A program made the translations under genes and the position numbers. Of a stretch of DNA of 64,000 bases, positions 36,681-45,530 are shown in pieces. This DNA comes from Augochlora pura. Taxonomy: Eukaryota > Arthropoda > Insecta > Hymenoptera > Halictidae. The stretch spans positions 10,103,172 to 10,167,171 of the forward strand of contig NC_135780.1 in the NCBI RefSeq assembly GCF_028453695.1. Direction: 5' to 3'. The notes below the pieces were generated by a model. It did no database searches. It was not told where the DNA came from and saw only the letters and a list, made by a program, of their open reading frames with translations. Every line of letters begins with the position of its first letter. Within the stretch, counting starts at the first letter, position 1.

Positions 36681-38138
36681 AACCATTTAAGTAAATGTTG
36701 ACAAACGTAATAAATATTTTTCCTTCTCCTTCTAAGAAATTATTACAGTAGAAAATGTGATTATTCTTGTAACTATGAAGAAAATAGTTATAGATATATT
36801 TCCTAAACTTTATTCGAACACCATGACTATATTTTATTTTCGAACACGGTGGCTATATTTTATTTCCGTACACAGTAGACGTATCTTACTTCTCCACCTA
36901 ATTTTGTAAAATAGCACGAAGCAATTATATAATAAATTTGAAGAACGCTCGAATTTTTCATATTCGCCGATGGCGCTTTAATTCGCTGCGTTTTTAATCT
37001 GGAAAAAACCTAACCGAAGAAACTGGCTTCCGGGTAGTAAAAAAATATAAATGTGTAACAGTAATATAGTGATATTTCTCAACTATAGAAGCACGGTAAT
37101 ATTTCAGGATTTCCGCGGCAAACACGCAGGATCGTGCCCGCGTAAAAATTCCCGTCCGCGGTAGCAAATATGAAAGTCTCTCTCTCTCCCTCTCTCTTCT
37201 GGACCCGTCTGACCGCAACGAACCTACTCCACTAGCCGGCACGCTTAATTCCTCGCCCGCCCGACTTATCATACTTCCGCGCCTCTTCCACCGGTTCACA
37301 CATCCAATTACTCGCGGCATCTTCCAGCGGGAAGTCCGTTTTTCCGTCCGCGGCATCATAAATTCCGTGGGAAACGAGCCTTAAAATTCAAGCGCCTACA
37401 ACGCGCCGTTCGCGGCCGGATTCAATTTCGAAAGTTTCGAATTCGTTTCCGACCTTGTCGTAGACCTTGTGCAGAGAACGGGGCACCCGATAATCTGCTT
37501 TTCGTTTAATTTTCGACTGCCGATCGGCCCGCCCTCGAAACTTCCGCCGATCCGCCGTTATCATTCCCGCGCTTCTTTGCGCCCAATAGCCGCGTGTAAT
37601 CCCGTTCGCAATTAACTTATGCAAAATCTCAGCTCGCGGAGAGTAATGTACCATCTCTCTCTTTTCCTCTCTCTCTCTCCTTTTCTCTCTCGGTCGGGGA
37701 TCGAAAAATCGCCGGCTTTTTTTCGCGTCGCCGTGGAAAAGCCGCTTAAAGAATCGGATCCCGGTCGCCGGGACCGCGCCGCCGGATGACGGTCGCGCCC
37801 GGAAACGTTTTCTAATTAATTCCGCCCGTTAATTAGTTACGCGTGACCACGTAATTATCTGGTATTTCGCAGCGTTGCTCAATTTCCCGGACACCGTTCT
37901 GCCCCCCACTTCTCTGAATGTCGGCCGACGCCGCTGCCCGCGAAAGAATCGTCGCGGGCCGCTCGATTGGTTTCATTAATAAATTACCCCGGCGTGCACT
38001 CTCGTCAATCGCGCCGGGTTTCGTCCGCGTTCGCGGCGCGACCTCGCGGCCCACCGCCCCGCTCACCGTCGACAGCTAATTAAATCGGCAACGCGGCGAA
38101 GGAAGCTTCTCGCCGCCCGGTAAAGAAAGGAATGGGTG
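36681..38138. other. Non-coding stretch, no gene seen
   Basis: AT-rich to 36950, CpG-rich at about 37100-38130 with short CT runs near 37176-37196 and 37655-37690. A relic GTCTGACCGCAACGAACC box with CTCCACTAG lies at 37207. Minus-strand open frames are unsupported. Confidence 0.5.
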
Positions 38139-38590
38139 AACGCGGTGGAAATGGTGAAAATAATAAAAATGGTGGAAATTGTGAAAATGGTAAAAATGGT
38201 AGGAATGGTAAAAATAGTAGAAATGATAAAAATAATAAAAATGGTAGAAATGGGGAAAATAGTAAAAAGGGTAAAAATTATAAAAAATTATAGCAATGGT
38301 GCAAATAATAGAAATGACAGAAATGGTGAAAATGGTACAAATAGTAGAAATGGTAAAAATAATAAAAATGGTAGAAATTATGAAAATGGTAAAAATGGTA
38401 GGAATGATAAAAATAGTAGAAATGGTAGAAGTAGTAAAAATAGTAGAAATGGTAAAAATAATAAAAAACGGTTGAAATGGGGAAAATAGTAAAAATCGTA
38501 AAAATTATAAAAATTATAGCAATGGCGCAAGTAATAAAAATGACTGAAATGGTGAAAATGGTAGAAGTGTTAAAAATGGTAGAAATGACG
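38139..38590. repeat. AATGGTAAA minisatellite
   Basis: About 450 bases made of short units such as AATGGTAAA, AATGGTAGA and AATAGTAAA, with units of mostly 9 or 12 bases. Because the units are multiples of three, the plus-strand frame 38136-38489 stays open (MVKIIKMVEIVKMVKMVG and then NGKNNKNGRN), but a change of frame halfway shows that it is not conserved as protein. Confidence 0.93.
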
Positions 38591-39477
38591 TTGGAGAATT
38601 TTTCTAGATAAAAATAATAATCGTATGAATATCAAACTTCGTGTAATTATCAGCCCCTTTTTCAAGAAAGCAGGGAATTTTGTTTAGTAAAAATGCTTCG
38701 GTATCTACGAAATTATTGAAAAATAAAAGAAACTAATAAACATATCAATTTCGAATCGTTTTTTACTACCTGCTACAATAATCTACGCCAATATTTCTCA
38801 CCTAAAAACTCCAATTAATTCAGAAATTACGTGATCTTAATACTTTCCACAACAGTCAAAATTTATTAATTCATCTAACAAAAACTATTAAATCTATCGA
38901 AACAAAATCTTAACAATTCATTACCCTAATAACTGAAGAATACATACTATTTTTTCCTCAAGAATCTATCGATCGTCTCCGAAGTTATAACAGTTTCGGT
39001 GAACATTGTTCGCGCAAGTAGTATAACCCCGCGAATGCTCAGACATGCAAATGGGGCGATTTCGAGGGTGAAATTCTCCAACCCAAAAAAAAAAAGGGAA
39101 AAAAATATAAAATACGAGGACGCAGTTGGGATTGTAATCCGGGAGGGGTCTGGGCAACACGATAACGTTAAGACGCGGATCCCGATCGTCGAAAGAAAAA
39201 AATGATCGAAAAAGCGGCCGGGGCTTCGTCGAGCACAGTGTAAAAGGATTGGTAGCATTGTTCCAGGAAAAGTAGCGCGTTACAAAAGGGGGCAGGAACG
39301 AAAGAAAGCCACTCCTTTCCAGATTCCAGTAAATCACGCCTTTAAATCTCGGATCAAAGTAACTCCCCTTTGATTTCGAGCTACCTCGTACCCTTCGATG
39401 AAAAGAGGACCGGAGGCTTTTCCCGAGAATCGAATAATTAACCGAACGGGACCGGCTGTGCACTCTACCTCCCCCTC
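38591..39477. other. Non-coding stretch, no gene seen
   Basis: AT-rich with an A run near 39085-39095. Open frames on the minus strand (up to 165 codons, 38966-39463) have no recognised domain and are not supported by splice sites I could place. Confidence 0.45.
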
Positions 39478-39613
39478 TTCTTCTCTTTCTCTCTCTATCT
39501 ATATCTCTCTGTCTTTCTCTTTCTATCTCTTGCTATCTATATCTCTCTCTTTCTCTCGCTATATCTCTCTCTATTTCTCTTTATATCTCTCTCTTTCCCT
39601 CTCTCTTTCTCCG

Positions 39614-39645
<32 letters not shown>

Positions 39646-39730
39646 TCTCTCTACTTCTGTCTTTCTCTCTCTATATCTCTCTATATCTCTCTCTATATCT
39701 CTCTTCCTCTCCCTTTCTCTCTCCAGCTTC
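39478..39730. repeat. CT/TATCTC microsatellite
   Basis: About 250 bases of CTCT runs mixed with CTATATCTCTCT. The serine/leucine-rich (plus) and arginine/glutamate-rich (minus) frames over it are translations of the microsatellite. Confidence 0.95.
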
Positions 39731-41557
39731 CTCTCCCTCCCCACTCCGTCTCGCCCCGTCACCGCCGTCTTCATCCGCGATTATCGATTTATTGCTACGT
39801 CTGAGACGCTCCGAGAGGCATTCAGACGAGTTTATCATCTGGATAGCTGTTCCCGTTGATAGTTTCAAAAGCGGAGAGGGGTCTGGTGATGTTTATGTTT
39901 GATCAATCGTTCTCCTCTGGCTGTGTGCTCGGCTGGAACGTCGCTGCTAATAACTACTCGAGCTGTCCCTGTTCCGCCGACACGGTTCTCTCTTAATTAA
40001 CTTAATATTTCGTTATTACCAGGGGAAAAACAACAGAAAATATTATTAATTTTATGTAGCATTAATAACATTGTTGTCATTATTCTTATTAGTGTTATCA
40101 ATATTATTGTCATTATTTTATTAGGGTTATTAATATTATTGTCACAATTTTATTAATATTATCGATAATATTAAATTTTATTGACAAAATTAAATAGAAT
40201 CTGTCCTGAAACAATAAACTCCGAGTATCCGCTACAGTTATTATTCTACTGTGAATCGCTATGGAAAATAAAAGATTGAAAAAGGAAGATTAAATCAATT
40301 TTTAAATAAATAATAAATTCTTGTTTTGATTATTTTTTTGTGGATTAGGATGCGAATTAAATACCCAGACTATGTACTGTCATACAAAATATAAATATTT
40401 TAAGGTATTTATGTGAAGTGATAATTCAATAATAATGCTTTTCATTGTTTAGATATTTCATTGGATCGTTAGGCAAACTATAAATCCAAACTGTGAATTA
40501 TTACAGGAAATACAAGTTTCCTAAAATAATAATATAAATCTTAAGTTCAATAAAAATGAGCTTCTTCCTCCAATAATTTCCCTTCCGTATTGTCATGTAA
40601 ATTGTAATACTTTATATCATTAGAGAAAATTAAATTATATTGCGACAATTCAATAAAACAGAAATAGAATATATATCTGTTTTTAATCATTTCGATAAAG
40701 GTGATAAAGCGAAACGGCGCTCGCGGATGATCGGATATTGGAAATTTCCGAAATTTGCTTTCCCAGGTCGAAACGAAATTTCGCAGCAGCGACAGGGTTT
40801 TCGTGAAAAAGGTCTGAGCCCTTGGCGCCCTTAATCGCGCCCACACGGATTCGAACGGCCGACATCAGTCCCTATTCGAGGGTAAACGTTTCGAAGTGAC
40901 TCCAATTAGAGGCCATTATGGCCCGGTTATTAATGGCTCTCGGCCCGTGGGCTACATGACGCGATTCCACGAAACGCGTTACGTTATTCCGGCAGATTAT
41001 ACACCGGCATTACCGGCTGACAGAGGAAGAGAGAGAGATAGAGAGAGTGAGAGTGTCGATATCATGAATTCGTTCGCGTTTCCGGCGGAATGCTATTTGC
41101 CCCCGATCTGTGTGTACCGTGTTCTCGTACAATCCAAATAATATTTTACTGTAAGCCCAACGAGTTTAGGGGTTTGGACGAGATCGTAACCGTGTCTGAC
41201 CACGAACGGGTCTTTCTACTGGTTTCGATGCCGAATCACCTATATGCCTATTTGCTTCGCGTGTAAATTCATTTCTGTTACGTGTAGTCTAAATGATCCT
41301 GCTTAACCGCTCACCGGTGCCCTTCGACACATAAATAACTGCCGACGCGGCTAGGTAAAATCCATTGTTCGTATCTGCCCACTACGAGATTTTGCGTTCA
41401 CTCGATAGACAAGAGTTTAAAATAAATGAAGTATAGAAACGAAAGAGGCAAATGAGAAAAGGCAGAAATAAGAAATGCAAAAATAAAGAGGCAAAATAAA
41501 TGTTTGATAAAGAACGGAAATTATTTATAGCGTAATATTGTATATATATATTACTTA
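39731..41557. other. Non-coding stretch, no gene seen
   Basis: AT-rich with degenerate ATTATTGTCATTATT phrases at about 40050-40170, CpG-rich at 40700-41100 with a short GA run near 41025-41050, and a relic GTGTCTGACCACGAACGG...TTCTACTGG box at 41190-41222. Confidence 0.5.
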
Positions 41558-41619
41558 GGCTGGATTTTTGCGCGAATGAAATTTATCATAACTAAATTAC
41601 CATTTTTCTTAGTATATAT
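41558..41619 (+). repeat. Dispersed repeat shared with 27410-27480
   Basis: GGCTGGATTTTTGCGCGAAT and the following 40 bases match 27410-27480 in the same orientation. Confidence 0.85.
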
Positions 41620-41892
41620 ATTTTTTCGTATATATTGTATTAGCTGTATATATTCTTTTCTTAGTGTATTCTACATGTACACTGTCACTTTAATCGTTTA
41701 CTTTAATAACTAGTAGAGAAGTTTGTTTTATTTTACCAAACTGTGTTCTTCCAGGTTTACATTAAATAACCAGAGGGGGAAATACTTTAATAACTAATAA
41801 TACAATTGAGTAAAAGCGCTACAATGGCACTATATGACAACATAAGGCGCTTTGTGCCTAAGATGCTAAACTAACTTACTTAAAATAAATAA

Positions 41893-42019
41893 TTAACCCC
41901 ATAGCTTACAATGACGTCTCAGAGGTGTCGTAAGTCTATCGGGCCAAATATGAAAAAGTCGCCTTAGAGGGGTTAAAGGGGTCTTAAGAGTCTACCTAAA
42001 GAGGCCTTAAAGGGGTTAA
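41893..42019. mobile_element. TTAA-bounded short element or end cluster
   Basis: TTAACCCCATAGCTTACAAT opens at 41893. GAGGGGTTAA closes at 41976, and a second AAAGGGGTTAA lies at 42019 after a partial repeat of the phrase GCCTTAAAGGGG. The structure suggests a much-shortened MITE plus a duplicated right end, very close upstream of the first exon. Confidence 0.45.
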
Positions 42020-42120
42020 ATAAACTGAATCTAGAATAAATTAATTGGCAAACGAAATCTGTCGATCGACGATTAAAATTGCCGGCTAATCGTGATTTAT
42101 TGTGATTTCTTTCGAACAGA

Positions 42121-42433
42121 ATGCCTAACGAAAACGCGCCAGCCTGCGAGTGCGGGGTGATGGTCGACCTTCCGAAATCACGGAACAACTCTCTGTCCGC
42201 GAAGAAGCTGATCAGGATATCGAAGTCGAAGAGCGGCAAGCAGGAGGGCCGGTCCGGCAAGAAGCAGCAGGATGAGGCGCGCTCGAAGAATAGAAGCTCC
42301 GAGACCGGGAGCAGTAGCTCGGTGGTCGACCAAGGGAGGCAGACCACGAAGAGCAGCAAGTACGACAAGCGTTTGAATCACTCGAGGAGGACTCGAAGCG
42401 CCGACAGGGCGGAATCGCATTACACTTACATCG
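42121..42433 (+). CDS. First visible coding exon of an unrecognised spliced gene
   Basis: The exon encodes 104 residues plus one base, starting MPNENAPACECGVMVDLPKS. A polypyrimidine stretch and CAG end at 42119, one base before the ATG, and a stop lies in frame at 42103. So either the ATG is the true start with a 5' untranslated exon further upstream, or this is an internal exon in phase 2. The donor is TCG|GTAACC at 42433/42434. After the N-terminal ACECG the peptide is basic and rich in Ser, Lys, Arg, Gln and Gly (about residues 25-95), predicted disordered, with no domain I recognise. Codon bias is GC3-rich (AAG, GGC, CAG) unlike the surrounding DNA, supporting coding function. It ends with one spare base, whereas the next exon begins in phase 0, so the two cannot be joined directly. 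I assign it to the same gene because of strand, closeness and similar low-complexity style; that is inference. Confidence 0.7.
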
Positions 42434-42572
42434 GTAACCATGAAATATACTCGACTGCGAGCTGGCGAGCATACCGAACATTGAAAGTGGCCAACGCGTG
42501 TTGCTTCGCACGAGAGACGGGACTCGGGTCAATTAGCAATGCTTTCAGTTGGAAACTGTACTGAATTTACTA

Positions 42573-42631
42573 GATTACTGTCAATTTTCGATTCAGAAGA
42601 TTATTGTCAATTTTTGATTCAGAAGATTAGT
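42573..42631 (+). repeat. 26-base tandem repeat at the edge of the assembly gap
   Basis: Two full units, GATTACTGTCAATTTTCGAT plus TCAGAA and GATTATTGTCAATTTTTGAT plus TCAGAA, and the start of a third run directly into the N block. Confidence 0.9.
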
Positions 42632-42731
42632 NNNNNNNNNNNNNNNNNNNNNNNNNNNNNNNNNNNNNNNNNNNNNNNNNNNNNNNNNNNNNNNNNNNNN
42701 NNNNNNNNNNNNNNNNNNNNNNNNNNNNNNN
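42632..42731. other. Assembly gap, 100 N
   Basis: Exactly 100 undetermined bases, the conventional filler for a gap of unknown size. It interrupts a tandem repeat on its left side and separates two coding exons whose phases do not match. Confidence 1.
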
Positions 42732-42811
42732 ATTGTCCGCGAATATCGAGTTCACGCATTCACGTCGCTTATCGGATCTCCAATCAAAGGGCCGCGCTCT
42801 TCTGCTTTCAG

Positions 42812-43209
42812 TCGAGCCTGCCGCCGACCTACGAGGAGTACTTGTACCACAAGTACGCCATGTTGTCGCGTTCCCGTACACCGCCGCCACCATGGACGGA
42901 CTCGACGTCGACGACAACGACGACGCTGTCGGCACAGAGCCGTCGCGAGCTTCTCGCGAGTCAGCCGGAGCTGCTGCAGTACCTGGCCCAGCTGTCGCTC
43001 TCGCAGAGCAACAACGAGTCGACGAGGTCCGCCGGGCACCATCACCACCATCAGCAGCAGCAGCAGCAGCAGAAGCAGCAACAGCAGCAACAGCATCAGC
43101 AGCAACAACAGGGAGCGGTGCTCAGGGACACCAGCTACCTGTCGAACCAGCAAGCCTCCAGGGAGCAGCAGGTCAGGACGCAACAACGCGCGAGGGCAAT
43201 GCCTCCCAG
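42812..43209 (+). CDS. Middle exon with PPxY motif and poly-His/poly-Gln tracts
   Basis: The exon encodes 132 residues plus two bases. The acceptor is a strong TTCTGCTTTCAG ending at 42811, and the donor is CCCAG|GTGAGC at 43209/43210. Features in order: PPTYEEY at residues 4-10, a PPxY motif of the kind bound by WW domains; YLYHKY; TPPPPW at 23-28, a proline-rich segment; a Ser/Thr run at 31-40; a leucine-rich helix-like stretch ELLASQPELLQYLAQLSL at 46-63; HHHHH at 76-80; then 20 codons at 43052-43111 that are all Gln except one Lys and one His; and a Gln/Arg-rich end. Gln codons mix CAG and CAA. The alternative frame (VEPAADLRGV) is alanine-rich and does not join the next exon as sensibly. 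The protein family is not recognised; a disordered cytoplasmic or nuclear adaptor-type region is plausible but inferred. Confidence 0.85.
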
Positions 43210-43578
43210 GTGAGCATCTCTCTCTCCTGGCGGGAAAACCGACTCGGCACGAACCGCCGCCGGGCCGACTAATAATTTAGGTCGCCGGGACCACGTGTCT
43301 ACGACACCTCTGGGAGACGCGAGCCTCGAGCTGTCTCGGCAACTATCCTACTAGACACGGCTCCATTCGGTGAAGATAGTCTCTCGCTGATCATTCGGCG
43401 AAGATAGATCCCTGCTGACACCAACGATTGCTACCCCTTGCTGACGGCCCACTTTCTACCCTTTTGTTATTTCGTTGGAGTTCTACTGATTGGAGATATC
43501 GGGATATATATATTGAGACATTAAAATATCTATATTGAGACATTAAAATATCTATATTTAAATACTTATATGTGTAGA

Positions 43579-43977
43579 TACGGTGGGGAGCAAACTCTTA
43601 AAGCTGGTTTAATTTACTTGAATTTTTCGGTGAATAATAGATGGACCAGTTCATCACGCAATGACTGAAATACAGTTTTCTTAAATTTTATTATTACTTG
43701 CGTCGGAAATTTTAATATTTCGACATGCACATAAAGTATCGAGAATCACCAAAATGCATTTTTTTAATATTCATCATAGGTTTAGATAAGAACGACAGTT
43801 CTTTTGCATTTCTTTTTATTCCAAATGATAATAAAATGAAAAAGAAAGTATTTGAGTCATTGTACAAAATATTTGAAATAGTTCTAATATTTACAAGAAC
43901 ATGCAAGTTATTTAGAACAGTTTTTAAAAAGTTATACGATTATTACATATATTAACTCAATTTTGTTTCCCACTATA
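43579..43977. mobile_element. TA-bounded MITE, mariner-like, inside the intron
   Basis: About 400 bases. The left end is TACGGTGGGGAGCAAACTCT and the right end, read on the other strand, is TATAGTGGGAAACAAAATTG. The tips are similar for about 18 bases, with TA on each side. A 76-codon open frame inside (43725-43955) is lysine/phenylalanine rich and not recognisable as transposase. Confidence 0.65.
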
Positions 43978-44380
43978 TATAGATACATATATTTATATAG
44001 ACATTTATATTTCCATTGTCTTAGTGCTATAACAATGCATCAGACGATAATAATTTTATACATAATCTACTGTGCTACTCAATTCATCCAAATTGAAAGA
44101 AAATTTGATTTTTCTGTTATAAGAATTTAATAATGGTAGTAACTATAATTATAAAAGAAACAAAAATTGTCTCGCCCTCCCACGTAAAAAATGAAGGATG
44201 AAAAAGTGCTAATCAACACATCAGCAACAAAAATCAAAGTGCAATGTGTTAAAAATTCCCTACAACAACTTCTTATTCAATCCATTTAAATTATTGAGTA
44301 AAATAAATTATATTCATTTGAATTAGCCTATCGCTCCTTTTAATTCACAGATTCTCTCTTCGCTCTAATTATTCTGCTCA

Positions 44381-44960
44381 TTAACCCCTTCCACTATCTT
44401 GGAAGCACTTATTAGCACTTATTCGTACTTAATTATGTTTCTAATAGGATCAAACAATTTTTGTTTCCTGTATTGTCTTTATTTACCTTCGTCCCTATAC
44501 TTTGATAACGAAAGCACTTACTTTTATTTCGATGTAGAAAAAATTGATAATATTCATATTTAACCCTTTGGCTACGGCAGACTTTGACACGCATCGGCCG
44601 TACGGTACGATACCAATTCACTCGCGACGTCCACTGGGTACGGAAAAAGTTTTTCGTTAGACACGCATTTCTGAAGAATTATATTAAAATATTCAAAACA
44701 CCGAATTCTATTACATTAGATCAATATTACTTGAAGTGAATATTAATTTTAAGTTTTTTTTTATAATATTTAATAATGAAATGTTATAATAAACGGGCGA
44801 AACAGGCAAAATTTGATCTGGACGCCTATTGGCGCCTACAGTACCAGGAAGCCAACATGTGTCGGGCGCCAATAGGCGCCAACAGTAGTCAAAGGGTTAA
44901 TAGAGCTTGCATAAAATCTTCGCCGCGAGTCTGGCTCGTTATTACAGTGCAAGGGGTTAA
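44381..44960. mobile_element. Outer TTAA-type MITE split by a second MITE
   Basis: The left end is TTAACCCCTTCCACTATC and the right end ACAGTGCAAGGGGTTAA. The sequence left of 44560 and right of 44900 matches the uninterrupted relative at 21530-21811 (TTTTTGT..TGTCTTTATT..CCTTCGTCCCTATA, then ATTTCGATGTAGAAAAAAT). The element at 44560-44900 sits between, so the outer copy inserted first. Confidence 0.8.
44560..44900. mobile_element. Inner TTAA-type MITE with a strong internal hairpin
   Basis: 341 bases bounded by TTAA at 44560 and 44897, with tips CCCTTTGGCTACGGC and AGTAGTCAAAGGG. Inside, GACGCCTATTGGCGCC (44821-44836) and GGCGCCAATAGGCGCC (44865-44880) form an almost perfect 16-base stem with a 28-base loop. 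The tip region ACTTTGACACGCA matches the fragment at 1210. Confidence 0.85.
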
Positions 44961-45079
44961 AAATCTTCCGACATCTTCAATTTCCAATGAATTAGCCGCA
45001 GAATATAATTCGATGCCGCAAAACTGCAGGGGACTGCAGGGAACCCTGCACGAATTTATCCGTGCCTGTCACGTTGCAG

Positions 45080-45209
45080 ATCACAGAGCGAGAGCCGAGT
45101 GCAGCAGCAGAGACTGGCGACGATGTACGAGGACGGCGCGTTCTGCATGGAGACGACCGCGTTGCAGTCCGCGTTCGAGAACGGGATCTCTCTGTGCAGT
45201 TTGATGTAA
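45080..45209 (+). CDS. Terminal coding exon of the spliced gene
   Basis: The acceptor ACGTTGCAG ends at 45079. The first base completes an AG|A arginine codon left open by the previous exon, and the frame then reads 42 residues to TAA at 45207-45209. It includes SQSESRVQQQRLATMYEDGA and ends ENGISLCSLM. The Gln-rich start continues the character of the previous exon, and the conserved-looking end (MYEDGAFCMETTALQ) differs from the low-complexity part, so this C-terminus may hold a functional tail. Two other frames are open across it (one starting 44776, one 45062), but they do not join the previous exon and translate into Arg-rich or unstructured text. The agreement of splice phase and reading frame is the best evidence that these exons belong to one gene. 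Confidence 0.85.
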
Positions 45210-45530
45210 GCCGGTTGTCGATCGAGGCGAACGAAACACGGGAGGAACGGAACCGCGGGGACTGTTCCCCGCCGAGCGACGACGGTTCCTCTTTAAAAGC
45301 CGCGAAAGAAAAGGAAGAGGAAGAGGAATCCTGTCTCGCGGATCCAACGAAAACGGTCGAACTTCCGAGCAGATCTCCGATCGACTCTGACACGATCGCT
45401 CTCGTCCTCTCTGTCGAAGTTTACGCTTCTCTCCCGCGATCGCGCGCGGCAAGAGCGCGCGAGAGAACGATCGGGAGCGGAGTTCTGTGGCGCGAGAGGG
45501 AGCCGGATGGAAATAAATTCTCCGGCGATT
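45210..45530 (+). other. Probable 3' untranslated region start, with a candidate poly(A) signal
   Basis: Sequence downstream of the stop. AATAAA occurs at 45512-45517 and is the first canonical signal after the stop; whether it is used cannot be told from sequence, and insect neuronal genes can have much longer 3' ends. Confidence 0.35.

Larger units (their letters stand above)
43210..45079 (+). other. Intron of the spliced gene, phase 2
   Basis: A GTGAGC donor and a GTTGCAG acceptor delimit 1870 bases. The intron holds a TA-bounded MITE (43579-43977) and a nested pair of TTAA-type MITEs (44381-44960). The rest is AT-rich. Confidence 0.8.

Noticed and set aside
38136..38489. Methionine/lysine/valine then Asn/Gly/Lys repeat frame
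   Set aside because: It is the AATGGTAAA minisatellite. The change of register halfway shows no coding constraint.
40840..40865. GTTCGAATCC-like phrase on the minus strand, a possible tRNA T-arm
   Set aside because: The flanking bases do not form a T stem, and no acceptor, D or anticodon arm can be folded around it.
42733..43272. 179-codon frame overlapping the middle exon
   Set aside because: Alanine-rich shadow frame of the Gln/His repeat. It would fit the spare base of the first exon, but it contradicts the phase of the terminal exon and lacks the PPTYEEY-type protein character.
43725..43955. 76-codon frame inside the TA-bounded MITE as a transposase fragment
   Set aside because: No catalytic motif or helix-turn-helix pattern is visible. 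AT-rich translation explains the composition.
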